Source: Alphaproteobacteria bacterium (lineage in GTDB: Bacteria; Pseudomonadota; Alphaproteobacteria; Geminicoccales; Geminicoccaceae). Taken from it: a stretch of 64,000 nucleotides of DNA. Where the stretch lies: the NCBI GenBank assembly GCA_026982705.1, contig JALSGP010000012.1, forward strand, positions 62,001 through 126,000, read 5' to 3'. This document shows, one piece after another, positions 16,520 to 24,817 of this stretch. A model generated the notes under the pieces. The model did no database searches. It had not been told where the DNA came from and saw only the letters and a program-made list of their open reading frames with translations. The number at the start of each line of letters is the position of its first letter. Position 1 is the first letter of the stretch. The position numbers and the translations under genes were made by a program.

Positions 16520-17154
16520 GCCGGTGCCCCCTCCTCCGCGGCGGCGGGACCGGGCCGACGCGGCGCCGCCGTTCCCTCCGCCGCCACCCCCACGAGCCGG
16601 GCGAGCCGCTCCACCCGCGCCAGCTCGCGGTCGAGGGTGGCGAGGGTGCGGGCGAGGTCCTCGCTCTCGTCCCCGAGCCAGGTCTCGAAGGTGCGGGCGT
16701 AGGCGCGGACGAGCGCCACCGTCAGCAGGCAGCGGCGCGGTCCCGCGACGGGCCATCCGGCGAGTTCCAGCCACCATTCGGCGGTCCGGTCCAGATTGCA
16801 CAGGGAGCGCAGGGCGAGCCGCGGGTCGCCGCGCAGTTCCCGGATCAGCCGGGCGAGGCCGGCGCGGAAGGGAGCCGCCGCGTCCAGCCGCCGCATGATC
16901 AGCTCGAACAGGCGCTCGCGCGCGCCGAGGGGGCCGAGCTCGGCCGGATCCAGATCCAGCATGGCGCGATCCAGCCGCCGCCCGAGCTCCGTCACCAGCG
17001 CCGCCCGGGTCGGCAGGGCCTCGTAGACGGCGGCGAGGGACACGCCGGCGCGCCGGGCCACCTCCGCCCGGTCGAGGCCGCGCACGCCGCGCTCGGCCAC
17101 CACCGCGAACGCCACCTCGAGCAGATCCGGCTCACGTGCCCGCGCCCTCGCCAT
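16516..17154 (-). CDS. TetR-family transcriptional regulator
   Basis: This 212-residue protein has an N-terminal helix-turn-helix of TetR type (LDRAEVARRAGVSLAAVYEA, roughly residues 26-45) and an alpha-helical C-terminal ligand or dimer domain. The C-terminal part resembles TetR members whose domain is similar to COQ9-like helical bundles. The ATG at 17154 lies 23 bp inside the end of proC, and its stop overlaps csaA by 4 bp. A regulator embedded between proC and csaA may control its own operon, but no palindromic operator was found nearby. Confidence 0.82.
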   Translation of the reverse strand: MARARAREPDLLEVAFAVVAERGVRGLDRAEVARRAGVSLAAVYEALPTRAALVTELGRRLDRAMLDLDPAELGPLGARERLFELIMRRLDAAAPFRAGLARLIRELRGDPRLALRSLCNLDRTAEWWLELAGWPVAGPRRCLLTVALVRAYARTFETWLGDESEDLARTLATLDRELARVERLARLVGVAAEGTAAPRRPGPAAAEEGAPA

Positions 17155-18010
17155 CGCCTTCTCTCCCCCGACCGTTCCCCTCCTCGCCGGCCAGCTCGCG
17201 CGAACGCCGTGCCGCCGCCGCCACCGCCTCCGCCAGCAGATCCACGAGACCGCCCTCGCGCCGGAGCACGCCCAGTGCCGCCTCGGTGGTGCCGCCGGGG
17301 CTGGTGACGCCGCGGCGGAGGGCGGCGGCGTCCTCCCCGCTCTCCAGGAGCAGCCGGCCGGCACCGGCCACCGTGTGGCGCGCGAGGGTGGTGGCGAGAT
17401 CCGCATCGAGGCCGAGCCGCCGCCCCGCCTCCGTCAGCGCCTCCACCAGCAGGAACACGTAGGCGGGACCGCTGCCCGAGACGGCGGTGACGGCGTGCAT
17501 GGCGTCCTCGTTCTCGATCCAGGCCACCTCGCCCACCGCCCGCATGAGCCCGGCGGCCGCCGTCCGCACCTCCGGCGGCGTGCCGGCCGGCGCGTAGAGC
17601 ACCGTCATGCCGGCGCCGACGGCGGCGGGCGTGTTGGGCATGGTGCGCACCACCACCGTCTCCGCCCCCAGCGCTCGGGTGAAGGCCGCCACCGGCTTGC
17701 CGGCGACGATGGAGAGGACGAAGCGGCTCCGCGCCGCCACCGGCCGCCAGGCCGGCAGGATCCCGTCCAGCACCTGCGGCTTGACGGCGAAGACCAGGGC
17801 CGCCGGCGCGAGATCCGCCGGGATCTCCGCCACGCCGGCCACGATCCGCGCCCCGGGCGCGCGCGCGCCCAGCACCCGCCGGCGGGTCGCATCCGGCTCC
17901 ACCACCCAGGCCTCGCCGGCGGAAAGCCCTCGCGCCAGCCAGCCCTCGAGGAGGGCCGCGCCCATGCGGCCGCCGCCCACCAGCACCAGCGGATGGACGG
18001 GTGCGCTCAC
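17132..18010 (-). CDS. proC: Pyrroline-5-carboxylate reductase
   Basis: ProC reduces pyrroline-5-carboxylate to proline with NAD(P)H. The 292-residue protein has the Rossmann motif LVGGGRMGAALLEGWLARG, FAVKPQVLDGIL, VRTMPNTPAAVGAG and the C-terminal family signature AVSGSGPAYVFLLVEAL plus GVTSPGGTTEAAL. It begins with GTG 2 bp after the stop of the YbjN-like gene. The C-terminus has about 20 extra Gly/Arg/Glu-rich residues, the coding sequence of which overlaps the next gene. Confidence 0.94.
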   Translation of the reverse strand: MSAPVHPLVLVGGGRMGAALLEGWLARGLSAGEAWVVEPDATRRRVLGARAPGARIVAGVAEIPADLAPAALVFAVKPQVLDGILPAWRPVAARSRFVLSIVAGKPVAAFTRALGAETVVVRTMPNTPAAVGAGMTVLYAPAGTPPEVRTAAAGLMRAVGEVAWIENEDAMHAVTAVSGSGPAYVFLLVEALTEAGRRLGLDADLATTLARHTVAGAGRLLLESGEDAAALRRGVTSPGGTTEAALGVLRREGGLVDLLAEAVAAAARRSRELAGEEGNGRGREGDGEGAGT

Positions 18011-18012
18011 GG

Positions 18013-18513
18013 TCAGGCCTCCCCCTCGGTCTCCAGCATGGCGGCGGTCAGCGCGTCCTCCGGATCACGTCCCTGTTCCACCACCGCCCGGAAGGCGGGA
18101 TAGAAGCGATCGCATTCGTGGACCACGATGTCCACGAGATCGGCCACCGTCTCCGGCGAGATGCCGCTGCCTTCCCGGAACAGCACGCCGTGGCGGAAGG
18201 CCGGCAGCCGGCTGTCCGGCCACAGCTCGAAATGCCCCAGCCACAGCCGCGGATTGGCACGGCACAGCAGCTCGGCCACGGCCGGAAGACGCCCCTCCGG
18301 CACCTCCAGATCCAGGGTGCAGGCGATCTGGAACAGGCCCAGATCCTCGTGCCAGCCGAACCACACCCGGTAGGTGGCCCACTGGCCGGGCACGTCGGCG
18401 TGCAGCTCCTCCTCGCCCCCTCGCTCGTAGGCCCAGCCCTGGGCCCGGACCAGCTGTTCCACCAGGTCGAGGAGATCGAGTTCGTCGGCGGATTCGGTCC
18501 AGGGAACGGACAC
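18013..18513 (-). CDS. YbjN-domain protein
   Basis: A 166-residue protein with the YbjN fold seen in type III secretion chaperone-like proteins: LDLVEQLVRAQGWAYERG, YRVWFGWHEDLGLFQIACTL and LWLGHFELWPDSRLPAFRHG are recognisable blocks. YbjN homologues in alphaproteobacteria are cytosolic, with suggested but unproven roles in motility and stress. The GTG start at 18513 has AGGGAGG six bases upstream. It sits just before proC, an arrangement I recall as conserved among alphaproteobacteria, but the functional link is unknown. Confidence 0.8.
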   Translation of the reverse strand: MSVPWTESADELDLLDLVEQLVRAQGWAYERGGEEELHADVPGQWATYRVWFGWHEDLGLFQIACTLDLEVPEGRLPAVAELLCRANPRLWLGHFELWPDSRLPAFRHGVLFREGSGISPETVADLVDIVVHECDRFYPAFRAVVEQGRDPEDALTAAMLETEGEA

Positions 18514-18595
18514 CGCTGCCTCCCTCACGGCAGCCGCGCGACCGCGGGGCCCCGCGGCGGTTCCGGGATCGCGGGCCGACGGTGCGGAGAGGGGC

Positions 18596-18931
18596 TCATG
18601 TCCCATGCTCCTCGCCGGTCCCGCCCTCGTCGCCCTTGCGCCGGCGGCGGCCGCGGCCCTCCCGTTCCGCGAGCCGCGCCTCGAGCTCGGCGATGCGCGC
18701 TTCCAGGGCCGCCACCCGCGTCTCCAAGGCCTCCTGGGCCTCGCGCGCCCGGGCGGCCATCTCCCGCGCTGCCTCGAACTCCTCGCGGGTGACCAGGTCG
18801 AGGTCGGCGGCGAGACGCTCCACCCGCTCCCGCACCCGGGCCTCGATCTCCTCGCGCAGCGCCCCCAAGGTCGCGAGCGCGCCGCTCGCGACCCGCGCGA
18901 GATCGTCGAACAGGCGATTCTCGGTCTGCAT
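18596..18931 (-). CDS. ubiK: UbiK-family (BMFP) accessory factor
   Basis: A 111-residue protein of the BMFP/UbiK family: MQTENRLFDDLARVASGALATL forms the amphipathic N-terminal helix and residues from about 50 to 95 form a coiled coil (LETRVAALEARIAELEARL) that drives trimerisation. E. coli UbiK supports aerobic ubiquinone synthesis with UbiJ and binds lipids. The tail is Arg/Lys/Gly-rich. The gene is 82 bp upstream of the YbjN-like gene and 62 bp downstream of the metallo-beta-lactamase gene on the same strand. Confidence 0.85.
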   Translation of the reverse strand: MQTENRLFDDLARVASGALATLGALREEIEARVRERVERLAADLDLVTREEFEAAREMAARAREAQEALETRVAALEARIAELEARLAEREGRGRRRRKGDEGGTGEEHGT

Positions 18932-18993
18932 CCGGGCCCTCCGCACGACCCACGAGCGGCATATCGGGCGGCGGGACGGGCCGGCAAGGGGCG

Positions 18994-19962
18994 TCAGAGA
19001 CTCCAGCGCACGCTCTCGGCGATCCAGCGGAAGCCCGTGCCGTCGCGCACCACCCGGCCGAGGCCCGGCCAGGGCATGTGATAGCCCAGGACCCGCAGCC
19101 GCTCCGCCGCCAGCATCTCCAGCACCCGCCGGCGGGTCTCCGCCGCTTCCGGTCCGTCGAAGTCGAACCCCAGATGCCAGTCCGGGCGGGCGAGGGAGAC
19201 GACGGGATGGTTGAAGGTATCGGCGGAGACGAACAGCACCTCCCCCTCGCTCTCCAGCAGCAGGGTGCAGTGGCCGGGGGTGTGACCGTAGGCGGCATGG
19301 ATGCGGATGCCGGGCGCCACCTCGGTCCCGTCCTCCACGGTCCGCAGCCGGTCCGCCACCCCCTCCAGCTGGCGACGGGCGCCCACCACCATGGCCTGCA
19401 TGGCCTCCGGCACCCGGGCCTCCAGCCCCTCCTCGCGCCAGAAGGCGTGTTCGCGGGCACCGATCACCACCTCGGCCTCGGGGAAGGCCGGTTCGTCGAA
19501 CTCGTCCAGCAGCCCCCAGCAATGGTCGGGATGGGCATGGGTGATCACCACCGTGTCGATGTCGGCGGGATCCACGCCGGCGGCCTCGAGATTGGCGGCG
19601 AGATGGCCGGCGGTCTCCTGGAAGCGGCCGCCCGAGCCGCAGTCCACCAGGATCCGCCGCGCGCCCTGGTCGACGAGCAGCACGTTGGTCTGGGTCCAGT
19701 AGCGTGGGCGCGGCAGGGCCATGGCCTCGGCGAAGGCCCGGAAGGCTTCCGGCTCCGCGTTGACGGCATAGAGCTCGGTGGGCACCACCAGATTGCCGTC
19801 GGAGAGCACGGTGAGGGTCCAGGCGCCGAGACGGAAGCGATGGAAGCCCGGTGCCTGATCGCCCTCCTGGGCGCGCACCGGCCGCGGCGCGACGCCGCTC
19901 GCCGCGGCGACGGCGAGGCCGGCGGCGGTGGTGCGGAAGAAATCCCGACGCGATGCGCTCAC
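18994..19962 (-). CDS. Tat-exported metallo-beta-lactamase-fold hydrolase
   Basis: The 322-residue protein starts at GTG with GGGAGGG upstream and carries a twin-arginine signal (SRRDFFRTTAAGLAVAAA), with cleavage near VRAQE. The mature part is a metallo-beta-lactamase fold: THAHPDHCW is the HxHxDH zinc motif, GHTPGHC gives another His ligand, and VSADTFNHP gives the bridging Asp. Members in this group include lactonases, thiolesterases and arylsulfatase-like enzymes, so the substrate is uncertain; a true antibiotic beta-lactamase is unlikely. Its periplasmic location sets it apart from the cytosolic neighbours. Confidence 0.87.
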   Translation of the reverse strand: MSASRRDFFRTTAAGLAVAAASGVAPRPVRAQEGDQAPGFHRFRLGAWTLTVLSDGNLVVPTELYAVNAEPEAFRAFAEAMALPRPRYWTQTNVLLVDQGARRILVDCGSGGRFQETAGHLAANLEAAGVDPADIDTVVITHAHPDHCWGLLDEFDEPAFPEAEVVIGAREHAFWREEGLEARVPEAMQAMVVGARRQLEGVADRLRTVEDGTEVAPGIRIHAAYGHTPGHCTLLLESEGEVLFVSADTFNHPVVSLARPDWHLGFDFDGPEAAETRRRVLEMLAAERLRVLGYHMPWPGLGRVVRDGTGFRWIAESVRWSL

Positions 19963-19996
19963 GGTTCCCTCCCTCGCTGGCCCGGCCCCGTCCTTC

Positions 19997-20014
19997 TATC
20001 CGGATTCCCGGATA
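19997..20014. terminator. Short hairpin between EamA and MBL genes
   Basis: TATCCGG (19997-20003) and CCGGATA (20008-20014) form a 7-bp stem with a four-base loop between two minus-strand genes. It may be a weak terminator of the EamA-family gene or a regulator site; there is no T tract. Confidence 0.3.
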
Positions 20015-20032
20015 TGCGGAAGGGGCGACGCC

Positions 20033-20932
20033 CTATCGCCGCCGCAGCAGCACCAGACCGATGGCGGGCAGGATCAGGGCGAGGGCGGCGAACTCGCGCA
20101 GGCCCGCCGGTTCTCCCAGGAGCCAGGCGGAACTCACGAGGCCCACCACCGGCGTCGCCAGGATGGCGATGCCCGCCACCGCCGGCGGCAGCAGGGTCAC
20201 GATCTTGATGAAGGCGGCGAAGCAGAGCACCAGGGCGATGGTGGAGGCGTAGAGGGTGCCGGCGATGCCGCGCCAGGTGAGGCCGGAGAGGTCCGGGACC
20301 GGATCCGTCACCAGCCAGATGGCCACCACCGGCATCCCGCCCAGCACCAGTTGCCAGCCGGTGAGGGGCAGGGTGGCGAGGCTCCAGCGCCCCGCCTTGG
20401 TCATCACCGAGCCGGTGGCCCAGGAGAGGGCGGCCAGCAGGATCAGCAGCGCCCCCAGCGGCCGGTCCGACAGCCGGCCCAGCTCGGGGCCGATCAGCAC
20501 CGCCACGCCGGCGACGCCCAGCGCCAGCGCCGCCATCACCCGCGGCCCCTGGCGCACCCCCAGCCACAGCCGCTCCACCAGCGCCGCCCACACCGGCATG
20601 GTGTAGGCGACGATGGCCGCCCGTCCGCCCTCGATGCGGTCGAGGCCGAGGCCGGTGAAGAGGTGCCAGCCACCGACGTTGACCAGCGCCACCGGCAGCA
20701 GGCGGACGAGTTCCCCCGGGGCCGGACGCAGTCCCTCCCCGGTGAGGCGGGCCAGCAGGAACAGGCCCGCCGCCGCCAGATAGATGTTGACGCTGCGGAA
20801 GAAGAGCGGCCCCAGCTCGGCCACCGCCACCTTCATTGCCGGCCAGTTGAGACCCCAGAACACCGTGATGAAGGCCACGAGGCCGAGGACGAGCCGGCGC
20901 TCGCCCACGGCGCGGCCGGATGCCGTCGCCAC
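20033..20932 (-). CDS. EamA/DMT-family exporter
   Basis: This 299-residue membrane protein has ten predicted spans in two EamA repeats: the first begins FITVFWGLNWPAMKVAVAELGP and the second around LLILLAALSWATGSVMTKAGR, the usual pair of conserved Trp/Asn and Trp/Gly segments. Drug/metabolite family proteins export amino acids, nucleosides or related compounds; which one is not clear here. It begins with GTG, 30 bp after the SDHAF4-type gene, and is followed by a short hairpin before the next gene. Confidence 0.87.
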   Translation of the reverse strand: MATASGRAVGERRLVLGLVAFITVFWGLNWPAMKVAVAELGPLFFRSVNIYLAAAGLFLLARLTGEGLRPAPGELVRLLPVALVNVGGWHLFTGLGLDRIEGGRAAIVAYTMPVWAALVERLWLGVRQGPRVMAALALGVAGVAVLIGPELGRLSDRPLGALLILLAALSWATGSVMTKAGRWSLATLPLTGWQLVLGGMPVVAIWLVTDPVPDLSGLTWRGIAGTLYASTIALVLCFAAFIKIVTLLPPAVAGIAILATPVVGLVSSAWLLGEPAGLREFAALALILPAIGLVLLRRR

Positions 20933-20963
20933 CCGCCGCCTCCCCCCGACGCGGCGCCGCCGC

Positions 20964-21182
20964 TCAGAAATCGATGCAGCGACCGCCGCGCTCCCAGTCG
21001 CCGTAGCGGGTGGGCTCGGGCCCCGCCGGCCCGCCGATCTCGCCCGGCGGCTGCGGTACCGCCCGCCGTCGCGCCCGCTCCGCCGCGCCGACGGTGCCCG
21101 CCTGCGGAAGCTCCGGCCGCCCGTCGGAGGCTGGCGGCGTCATGGCCGCGCTGGTCTCCCTCCGCCCGTGCCCGCCCGCCAT
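20964..21182 (-). CDS. SDHAF4-type succinate dehydrogenase assembly factor (DUF1674)
   Basis: The small protein (72 residues from ATG 21182) ends in PEPTRYGDWERGGRCIDF, the hallmark of the DUF1674/SDHAF4 family that binds flavinated SdhA and helps it dock on SdhB. The N-terminal half is low-complexity. A shorter start at 21143 (59 residues) is also possible; I chose the longer because its ATG comes 2 bp after the DUF1476 stop, suggesting translational coupling. No sdh genes are in the window. Confidence 0.82.
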   Translation of the reverse strand: MAGGHGRRETSAAMTPPASDGRPELPQAGTVGAAERARRRAVPQPPGEIGGPAGPEPTRYGDWERGGRCIDF

Positions 21183-21184
21183 GG

Positions 21185-21511
21185 TCACGACTCGTCCATC
21201 ACCTGTGCGCGCGCCACCTCCTCGAGCTCCGAGAGGCGCTTGCGCAGACGGTGGTCGCTCACCTCCACCCCCTTGGCGGCGAGATCCCGTCGGACCTTCT
21301 CCATCATGTCGTCGTCCCCGGGCCCCTCGAAGTCGGCCAGCACCACGTCCTTGGCGTAGGCCAGCGCCTCCTCGCCCGAGAGCCCGAGGAACTCCTCCGC
21401 CACCCACAGGCCGAACAGCTTGTTGCGGCGGTTGCGGATCTTGAAGGCCAGTTCCTGCTGGTGGCGGAACTTCGCCTCTTCGTCACGTTCGCGATCCCGG
21501 AAGGCGTCCAT
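21185..21511 (-). CDS. DUF1476 protein, F1-ATPase inhibitor zeta type
   Basis: A 108-residue helical protein of DUF1476, the family of the zeta subunit that inhibits ATP hydrolysis by the F1FO-ATP synthase of alphaproteobacteria. It begins MDAFRDRERDEEAKFRHQQE and contains RNKLFGLWVAEEFLG and AYAKDVVLADFEGPGD, all close to the characterised Paracoccus protein. The inhibitory N-terminal region has the expected charge pattern. ATG 21511 is preceded by GGAGAG; an in-frame upstream start lacks support. A TATATA run at 21555-21560 in the gap to the divergent NRDE gene may contribute a promoter. Confidence 0.85.
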   Translation of the reverse strand: MDAFRDRERDEEAKFRHQQELAFKIRNRRNKLFGLWVAEEFLGLSGEEALAYAKDVVLADFEGPGDDDMMEKVRRDLAAKGVEVSDHRLRKRLSELEEVARAQVMDES

Positions 21512-21606
21512 CGATGCTCTCCGTCCCGGCGCCTGCGGCGCGTCCTCCACGGCCTATATAGCGGCAGGATCCCGACGCCGCCATCGCAGTCCCGGAGGCC
21601 GCGACC

Positions 21607-22359
21607 GTGTGTTCCCTCGTCGTCCGCTTCGATCCCACCGATCCCTGGCCGCTGCGCCTCGCGGCCAACCGGGACGAGCATCCCGGGCGCCCGTGGGATC
21701 CGCCGGATCGCCACTGGCCGGCGCGGCCGGCGATGGTGGCCGGACGCGACCGCCTCGCCGGCGGCAGCTGGCTCGGCGTCAACGATCACGGGGTGGTGGC
21801 GGCGGTCCTCGACCGAACCGGCAGCCTCGGTCCCGTCGCCGGAAAGCGCTCGCGGGGCGAGCTGGTGCCGGAGGCGCTGGACCATGTCGAGGCGACGGCG
21901 GCAGTGCGCGCCCTCGCCCATCTCGATCCCGGGACCTTCCGTCCCTTCAACCTGCTGGTGGCCGATCCGACCCGGGCCTTCTGGCTGCGGAGCGACGGTC
22001 GCGAGCTGCGGGTGCGGCCGCTCGGCCCCGGCGTCCACATGCTGACGGGCCGCGAGCTGGACGATCCCGCCTGTCCCCGCATCCGCCGTCATCTGCCGCT
22101 GTTCCGGACCGCGGCGCCGCCGGAGCCGGAGGCGCCCGCCTGCTCCGACTGGCGGCTGCTGCTGGCCGCCCACGTCGCGGCCGGCGACGATCCGCGGCAC
22201 GGCATGTGCCTCCACGGCGAGGACTTCGGCACCCTCTCGGCCAGCCTGCTGCTGGTGGACCGGGACGGCCGCACCCTCTGGCACTTCGCCGCCGGTCCGC
22301 CCTGCCGCACCGCCTTCCGGCCGGTGGCCGCCCTCGCCCACACGGCCGTCGCCGGATGA
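21607..22359 (+). CDS. NRDE-family protein (TANGO2-like)
   Basis: The 250-residue protein opens MCSLVVRF with Cys2, then [15 protein letters not shown], which holds the NRDE tetrad that names the family; [19 protein letters not shown] and a C-terminal [19 protein letters not shown] segment also fit. The fold is N-terminal-nucleophile-like. The eukaryotic homologue TANGO2 is linked to lipid, acyl-CoA and haem handling, but bacterial members have no proven role. It starts with GTG, and its stop overlaps the ydbH start by 4 bp (ATGA), which ties it to an envelope lipid-transport system. Confidence 0.86.
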   Translation: MCSLVVRFDPTDPWPLRLAANRDEHPGRPWDPPDRHWPARPAMVAGRDRLAGGSWLGVNDHGVVAAVLDRTGSLGPVAGKRSRGELVPEALDHVEATAAVRALAHLDPGTFRPFNLLVADPTRAFWLRSDGRELRVRPLGPGVHMLTGRELDDPACPRIRRHLPLFRTAAPPEPEAPACSDWRLLLAAHVAAGDDPRHGMCLHGEDFGTLSASLLLVDRDGRTLWHFAAGPPCRTAFRPVAALAHTAVAG

Positions 22360-23576
22360 CCCGTGGGATCCCGGTCCTCCTCGCCCTCCTCGCCGCACTC
22401 TCCGCGGGGGCGGCGAACGCCCTCGAGAGCGTCCGCATCGGCCGCCTCACCCTCCGCCACGGCGCGGAGATGCTGGAGGTCCGGGATCTCGGCCTGCGGT
22501 GGGAGGGCACGGCGGTGCTGCTGGAGACGGGACGGCTCGGCGGGCGGTTCGCCGGCCTCGTCCCGCCGCCTCTCGCGCTCGCCGCCCGCCTCGCACCCGA
22601 TGCGGGAGAGGCGTGGCTGGAGATCCGCGTCACCGGCACGCCGCTCCGCCTCGTCGCCGAAGTGGAGACGATCGACGACGGACTTTCCGTGTTCCTCGAC
22701 AGCGGTCGCATCCAGGTCGCGGACCTCGATCTCGCCGCGCTCCTGCCGGGCCTCGTCCGGGATCTGCGGCTGTCGGGCGAGGTGGAGGCATATGGCCATC
22801 TGTTGCTGGACGCCGAGGGGCCGCGCGGGGGCATGGAGCTGCGGATCCGGAATCTGGCGCTGCGGGGCCCGGCCTTCGCCGTCACCGGCCTCCACCTCGA
22901 CCTCGCCCTCGACCGCCCGTGGCCGCCGCGGAGCCTTCCGGGTCAGCGTCTCACGCTGCACCGGATCGAGGCGGGTGTCGCCCTCCGGGACATGGAGCTC
23001 CTCTTCGCCCTCGACGGGCCACGCCTCCACATCGCCGGCGGCCGCGCCCGCCTCGCCGGCGGCCTCGTGACGCTGCGGCCCGGCGCATTCCGGCTGTGGC
23101 CGCCCGCGGGGACCCTCGCCGTCGAGATGCGGGGGCTCGATCTCGCCCGGCTGGTGGCGGCGGCGTCACTGCCCGATACCGAGATCACCGGCCGGGCCGA
23201 CGGGAGCCTCGTCCTCGTCCTCGACCCCCACGCGGGCACGCGGCTCGAGGGGCGGATCGCCACCCGGCCCGGCGGTGGCGTGCTGCGCTGGCACGGGGAG
23301 CTCCCCGCCGACGATCCACGCCTGCGCCCGGTGATCCGTCTCCTCCGCGACTTCCGCTACCGGCGGCTGGCCGCTACACTCGCGGGCGATCCCGCCGGCG
23401 AGCTCGAACTCGCGGTCGAGCTCCTCGGCGACAACCCGGACGTGTACGGTGGTCGTCCCGTCGCCCTCCGCCTGCGCTTCACGGGTCCGCTCGGCCGCGT
23501 GCTGCGGAGCGGTCTCGCGAGCGCCACGCTGCCGGCCCGCATCCAACGGGCGCTCGAACGGGGTCTCGCGCGCTAG
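22356..23576 (+). CDS. ydbH: YdbH-like intermembrane phospholipid transport protein
   Basis: A 406-residue exported protein with a signal peptide ([19 protein letters not shown]) and a long run of amphipathic beta strands, as in the AsmA-like/YdbH family. In E. coli YdbH spans the periplasm and, with YnbE, forms a bridge for phospholipid transport to the outer membrane. This copy is much shorter than E. coli YdbH (about 880 residues), so it may represent only the C-terminal part of the family architecture. The identity rests strongly on the next two genes, which are recognisable ynbE and ydbL. It overlaps the upstream NRDE gene by 4 bp. Confidence 0.75.
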   Translation: MTRGIPVLLALLAALSAGAANALESVRIGRLTLRHGAEMLEVRDLGLRWEGTAVLLETGRLGGRFAGLVPPPLALAARLAPDAGEAWLEIRVTGTPLRLVAEVETIDDGLSVFLDSGRIQVADLDLAALLPGLVRDLRLSGEVEAYGHLLLDAEGPRGGMELRIRNLALRGPAFAVTGLHLDLALDRPWPPRSLPGQRLTLHRIEAGVALRDMELLFALDGPRLHIAGGRARLAGGLVTLRPGAFRLWPPAGTLAVEMRGLDLARLVAAASLPDTEITGRADGSLVLVLDPHAGTRLEGRIATRPGGGVLRWHGELPADDPRLRPVIRLLRDFRYRRLAATLAGDPAGELELAVELLGDNPDVYGGRPVALRLRFTGPLGRVLRSGLASATLPARIQRALERGLAR

Positions 23577-23748
23577 CCTGCTGCTGGCGGCGGTGGGCAT
23601 GCTCGCCGCCTGTCAGCCGACGGTGCGGGTGGAGGCGCCGCGCGAGCCCATCACCATCAACCTCAACGTGCGCATCGAGCACGAGGTGCGGGTGCGCATC
23701 GAACGCGAGGTGGAGCGGGTGCTGGAGACCCGCGACGACATCTTCTGA
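23449..23748 (+). CDS. ynbE: YnbE-like lipoprotein (start uncertain)
   Basis: The C-terminal 60 residues (lipobox GMLAAC, then [18 protein letters not shown] and [20 protein letters not shown]) match YnbE, the outer-membrane lipoprotein partner of YdbH. A proper signal peptide would start about 18 residues before the lipobox Cys, yet between GTG 23449 and GTG 23593 this frame has no ATG, GTG or TTG. Starting at 23449 gives 99 residues with an odd 41-residue leader inside ydbH; starting at 23593 or ATG 23599 removes the signal. A CTG start near 23578 is the other possibility. Confidence 0.72.
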   Translation: MVVPSPSACASRVRSAACCGAVSRAPRCRPASNGRSNGVSRASLLLAAVGMLAACQPTVRVEAPREPITINLNVRIEHEVRVRIEREVERVLETRDDIF

Positions 23749-23756
23749 GGACCGCC

Positions 23757-24119
23757 ATGACCCGCCGCCCGCTGCTCCTGCTGCTGCCGCTGCTCCTCCT
23801 GCCCCCGGTGCCGTCCGCGGCGGCGGAGGAAGGGCCCCTCACCCTCGACGAGGCACGCCGGCGCGGCTGGGTGGGCGAGCGCCCGGACGGCTACGTGGCG
23901 CCGGTGGATCCCGCCGCGCCGGAGGCGGTGCGGGCGCTGGTGGCCCGCGTCAACGCCGAGCGCCGCCGCGTCTACGAGGAGCTGGCCCGCCGCGAGGGGG
24001 TGCCGGTGGCGGTGGTGGCGGCCATCACGGCGCGGAAGATCGTCGAAAAACTCCCGCCCGGCGCCTACTTCATGGACGAGAAGGGCCGCTGGCATCGAAA
24101 GGGGGAAAAGTCGCCGTGA
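23757..24119 (+). CDS. ydbL: YdbL-like DUF1318 periplasmic protein
   Basis: A 120-residue protein with a signal peptide ([18 protein letters not shown]) followed by a DUF1318 domain: [36 protein letters not shown] and [17 protein letters not shown]. YdbL is the third member of the YdbH-YnbE-YdbL set, proposed to act as a chaperone or regulator for YdbH-YnbE bridges. ATG 23757 follows GAGGACC by a few bases. The stop overlaps the lipB GTG by 4 bp. Confidence 0.87.
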   Translation: MTRRPLLLLLPLLLLPPVPSAAAEEGPLTLDEARRRGWVGERPDGYVAPVDPAAPEAVRALVARVNAERRRVYEELARREGVPVAVVAAITARKIVEKLPPGAYFMDEKGRWHRKGEKSP

Positions 24120-24817
24120 GGGAGGCCGAAGCCGCGACCGCGCCGGTGGGCTGGAGCCGCTCGCCCGGCCTCGTGTCCTATCCGGAGGCGGTGGCGGCGA
24201 TGGAACGGCACGTGGCGGCCATGGCCCGCGGCGAGGCCGACGAGCGCGTGTGGCTGCTGGAGCACCCGCCGGTCTACACCGCCGGCACCAGCGCCCGCGA
24301 GGGGGAGCTGCTGGAGCCCCGCTTTCCCGTCTACCGCACCGGTCGCGGCGGCCGCTTCACCTATCACGGTCCGGGGCAGCGGGTGGCTTATGTGATGTTG
24401 GATCTCGGCCGGCGCGGGCGGGATCTCAGGGGGTACGTCCACCGTCTCGAGACCTGGCTCGTCCGTGCCCTCGCCCGCCTCGGCGTGCGCGGCGAGCGGC
24501 GCGCGGGGCGCGTCGGCATCTGGGTGGTGACGGCGGACGGCCGCGAGGCCAAGATCGCCGCCATCGGCGTGCGGGTGCGCCGCTGGATCACCTATCACGG
24601 CATCGCCCTCAACGTGGCGCCCGATCTCGACCACTTCCGCGGCATCGTCCCCTGCGGCCTCGCCGGCCATCCGGTCACCTCGCTGCGCGCCCTCGGCGTC
24701 GCCGCGGATCTGCCCGCGGTGGACGCGGCGCTGCGGGCGGCCTTCGAGGAGACCTTCGCCGTCGCCACCGTCCCGGCCCCGGCGCCCCTCGTCCCCGTCG
24801 CGGAAGCCGTGCGGTGA
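24116..24817 (+). CDS. lipB: Octanoyltransferase LipB
   Basis: LipB moves octanoyl groups from acyl carrier protein to lipoyl-dependent enzymes. The 233-residue protein has [31 protein letters not shown], the Lys-containing [18 protein letters not shown] and the catalytic cysteine in [13 protein letters not shown]. The GTG start overlaps ydbL by 4 bp with a purine-rich AAAGGGGGAAAAG just ahead. Coupling to the envelope transport genes may be accidental. No lipA is visible. Confidence 0.95.
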   Translation: MREAEAATAPVGWSRSPGLVSYPEAVAAMERHVAAMARGEADERVWLLEHPPVYTAGTSAREGELLEPRFPVYRTGRGGRFTYHGPGQRVAYVMLDLGRRGRDLRGYVHRLETWLVRALARLGVRGERRAGRVGIWVVTADGREAKIAAIGVRVRRWITYHGIALNVAPDLDHFRGIVPCGLAGHPVTSLRALGVAADLPAVDAALRAAFEETFAVATVPAPAPLVPVAEAVR

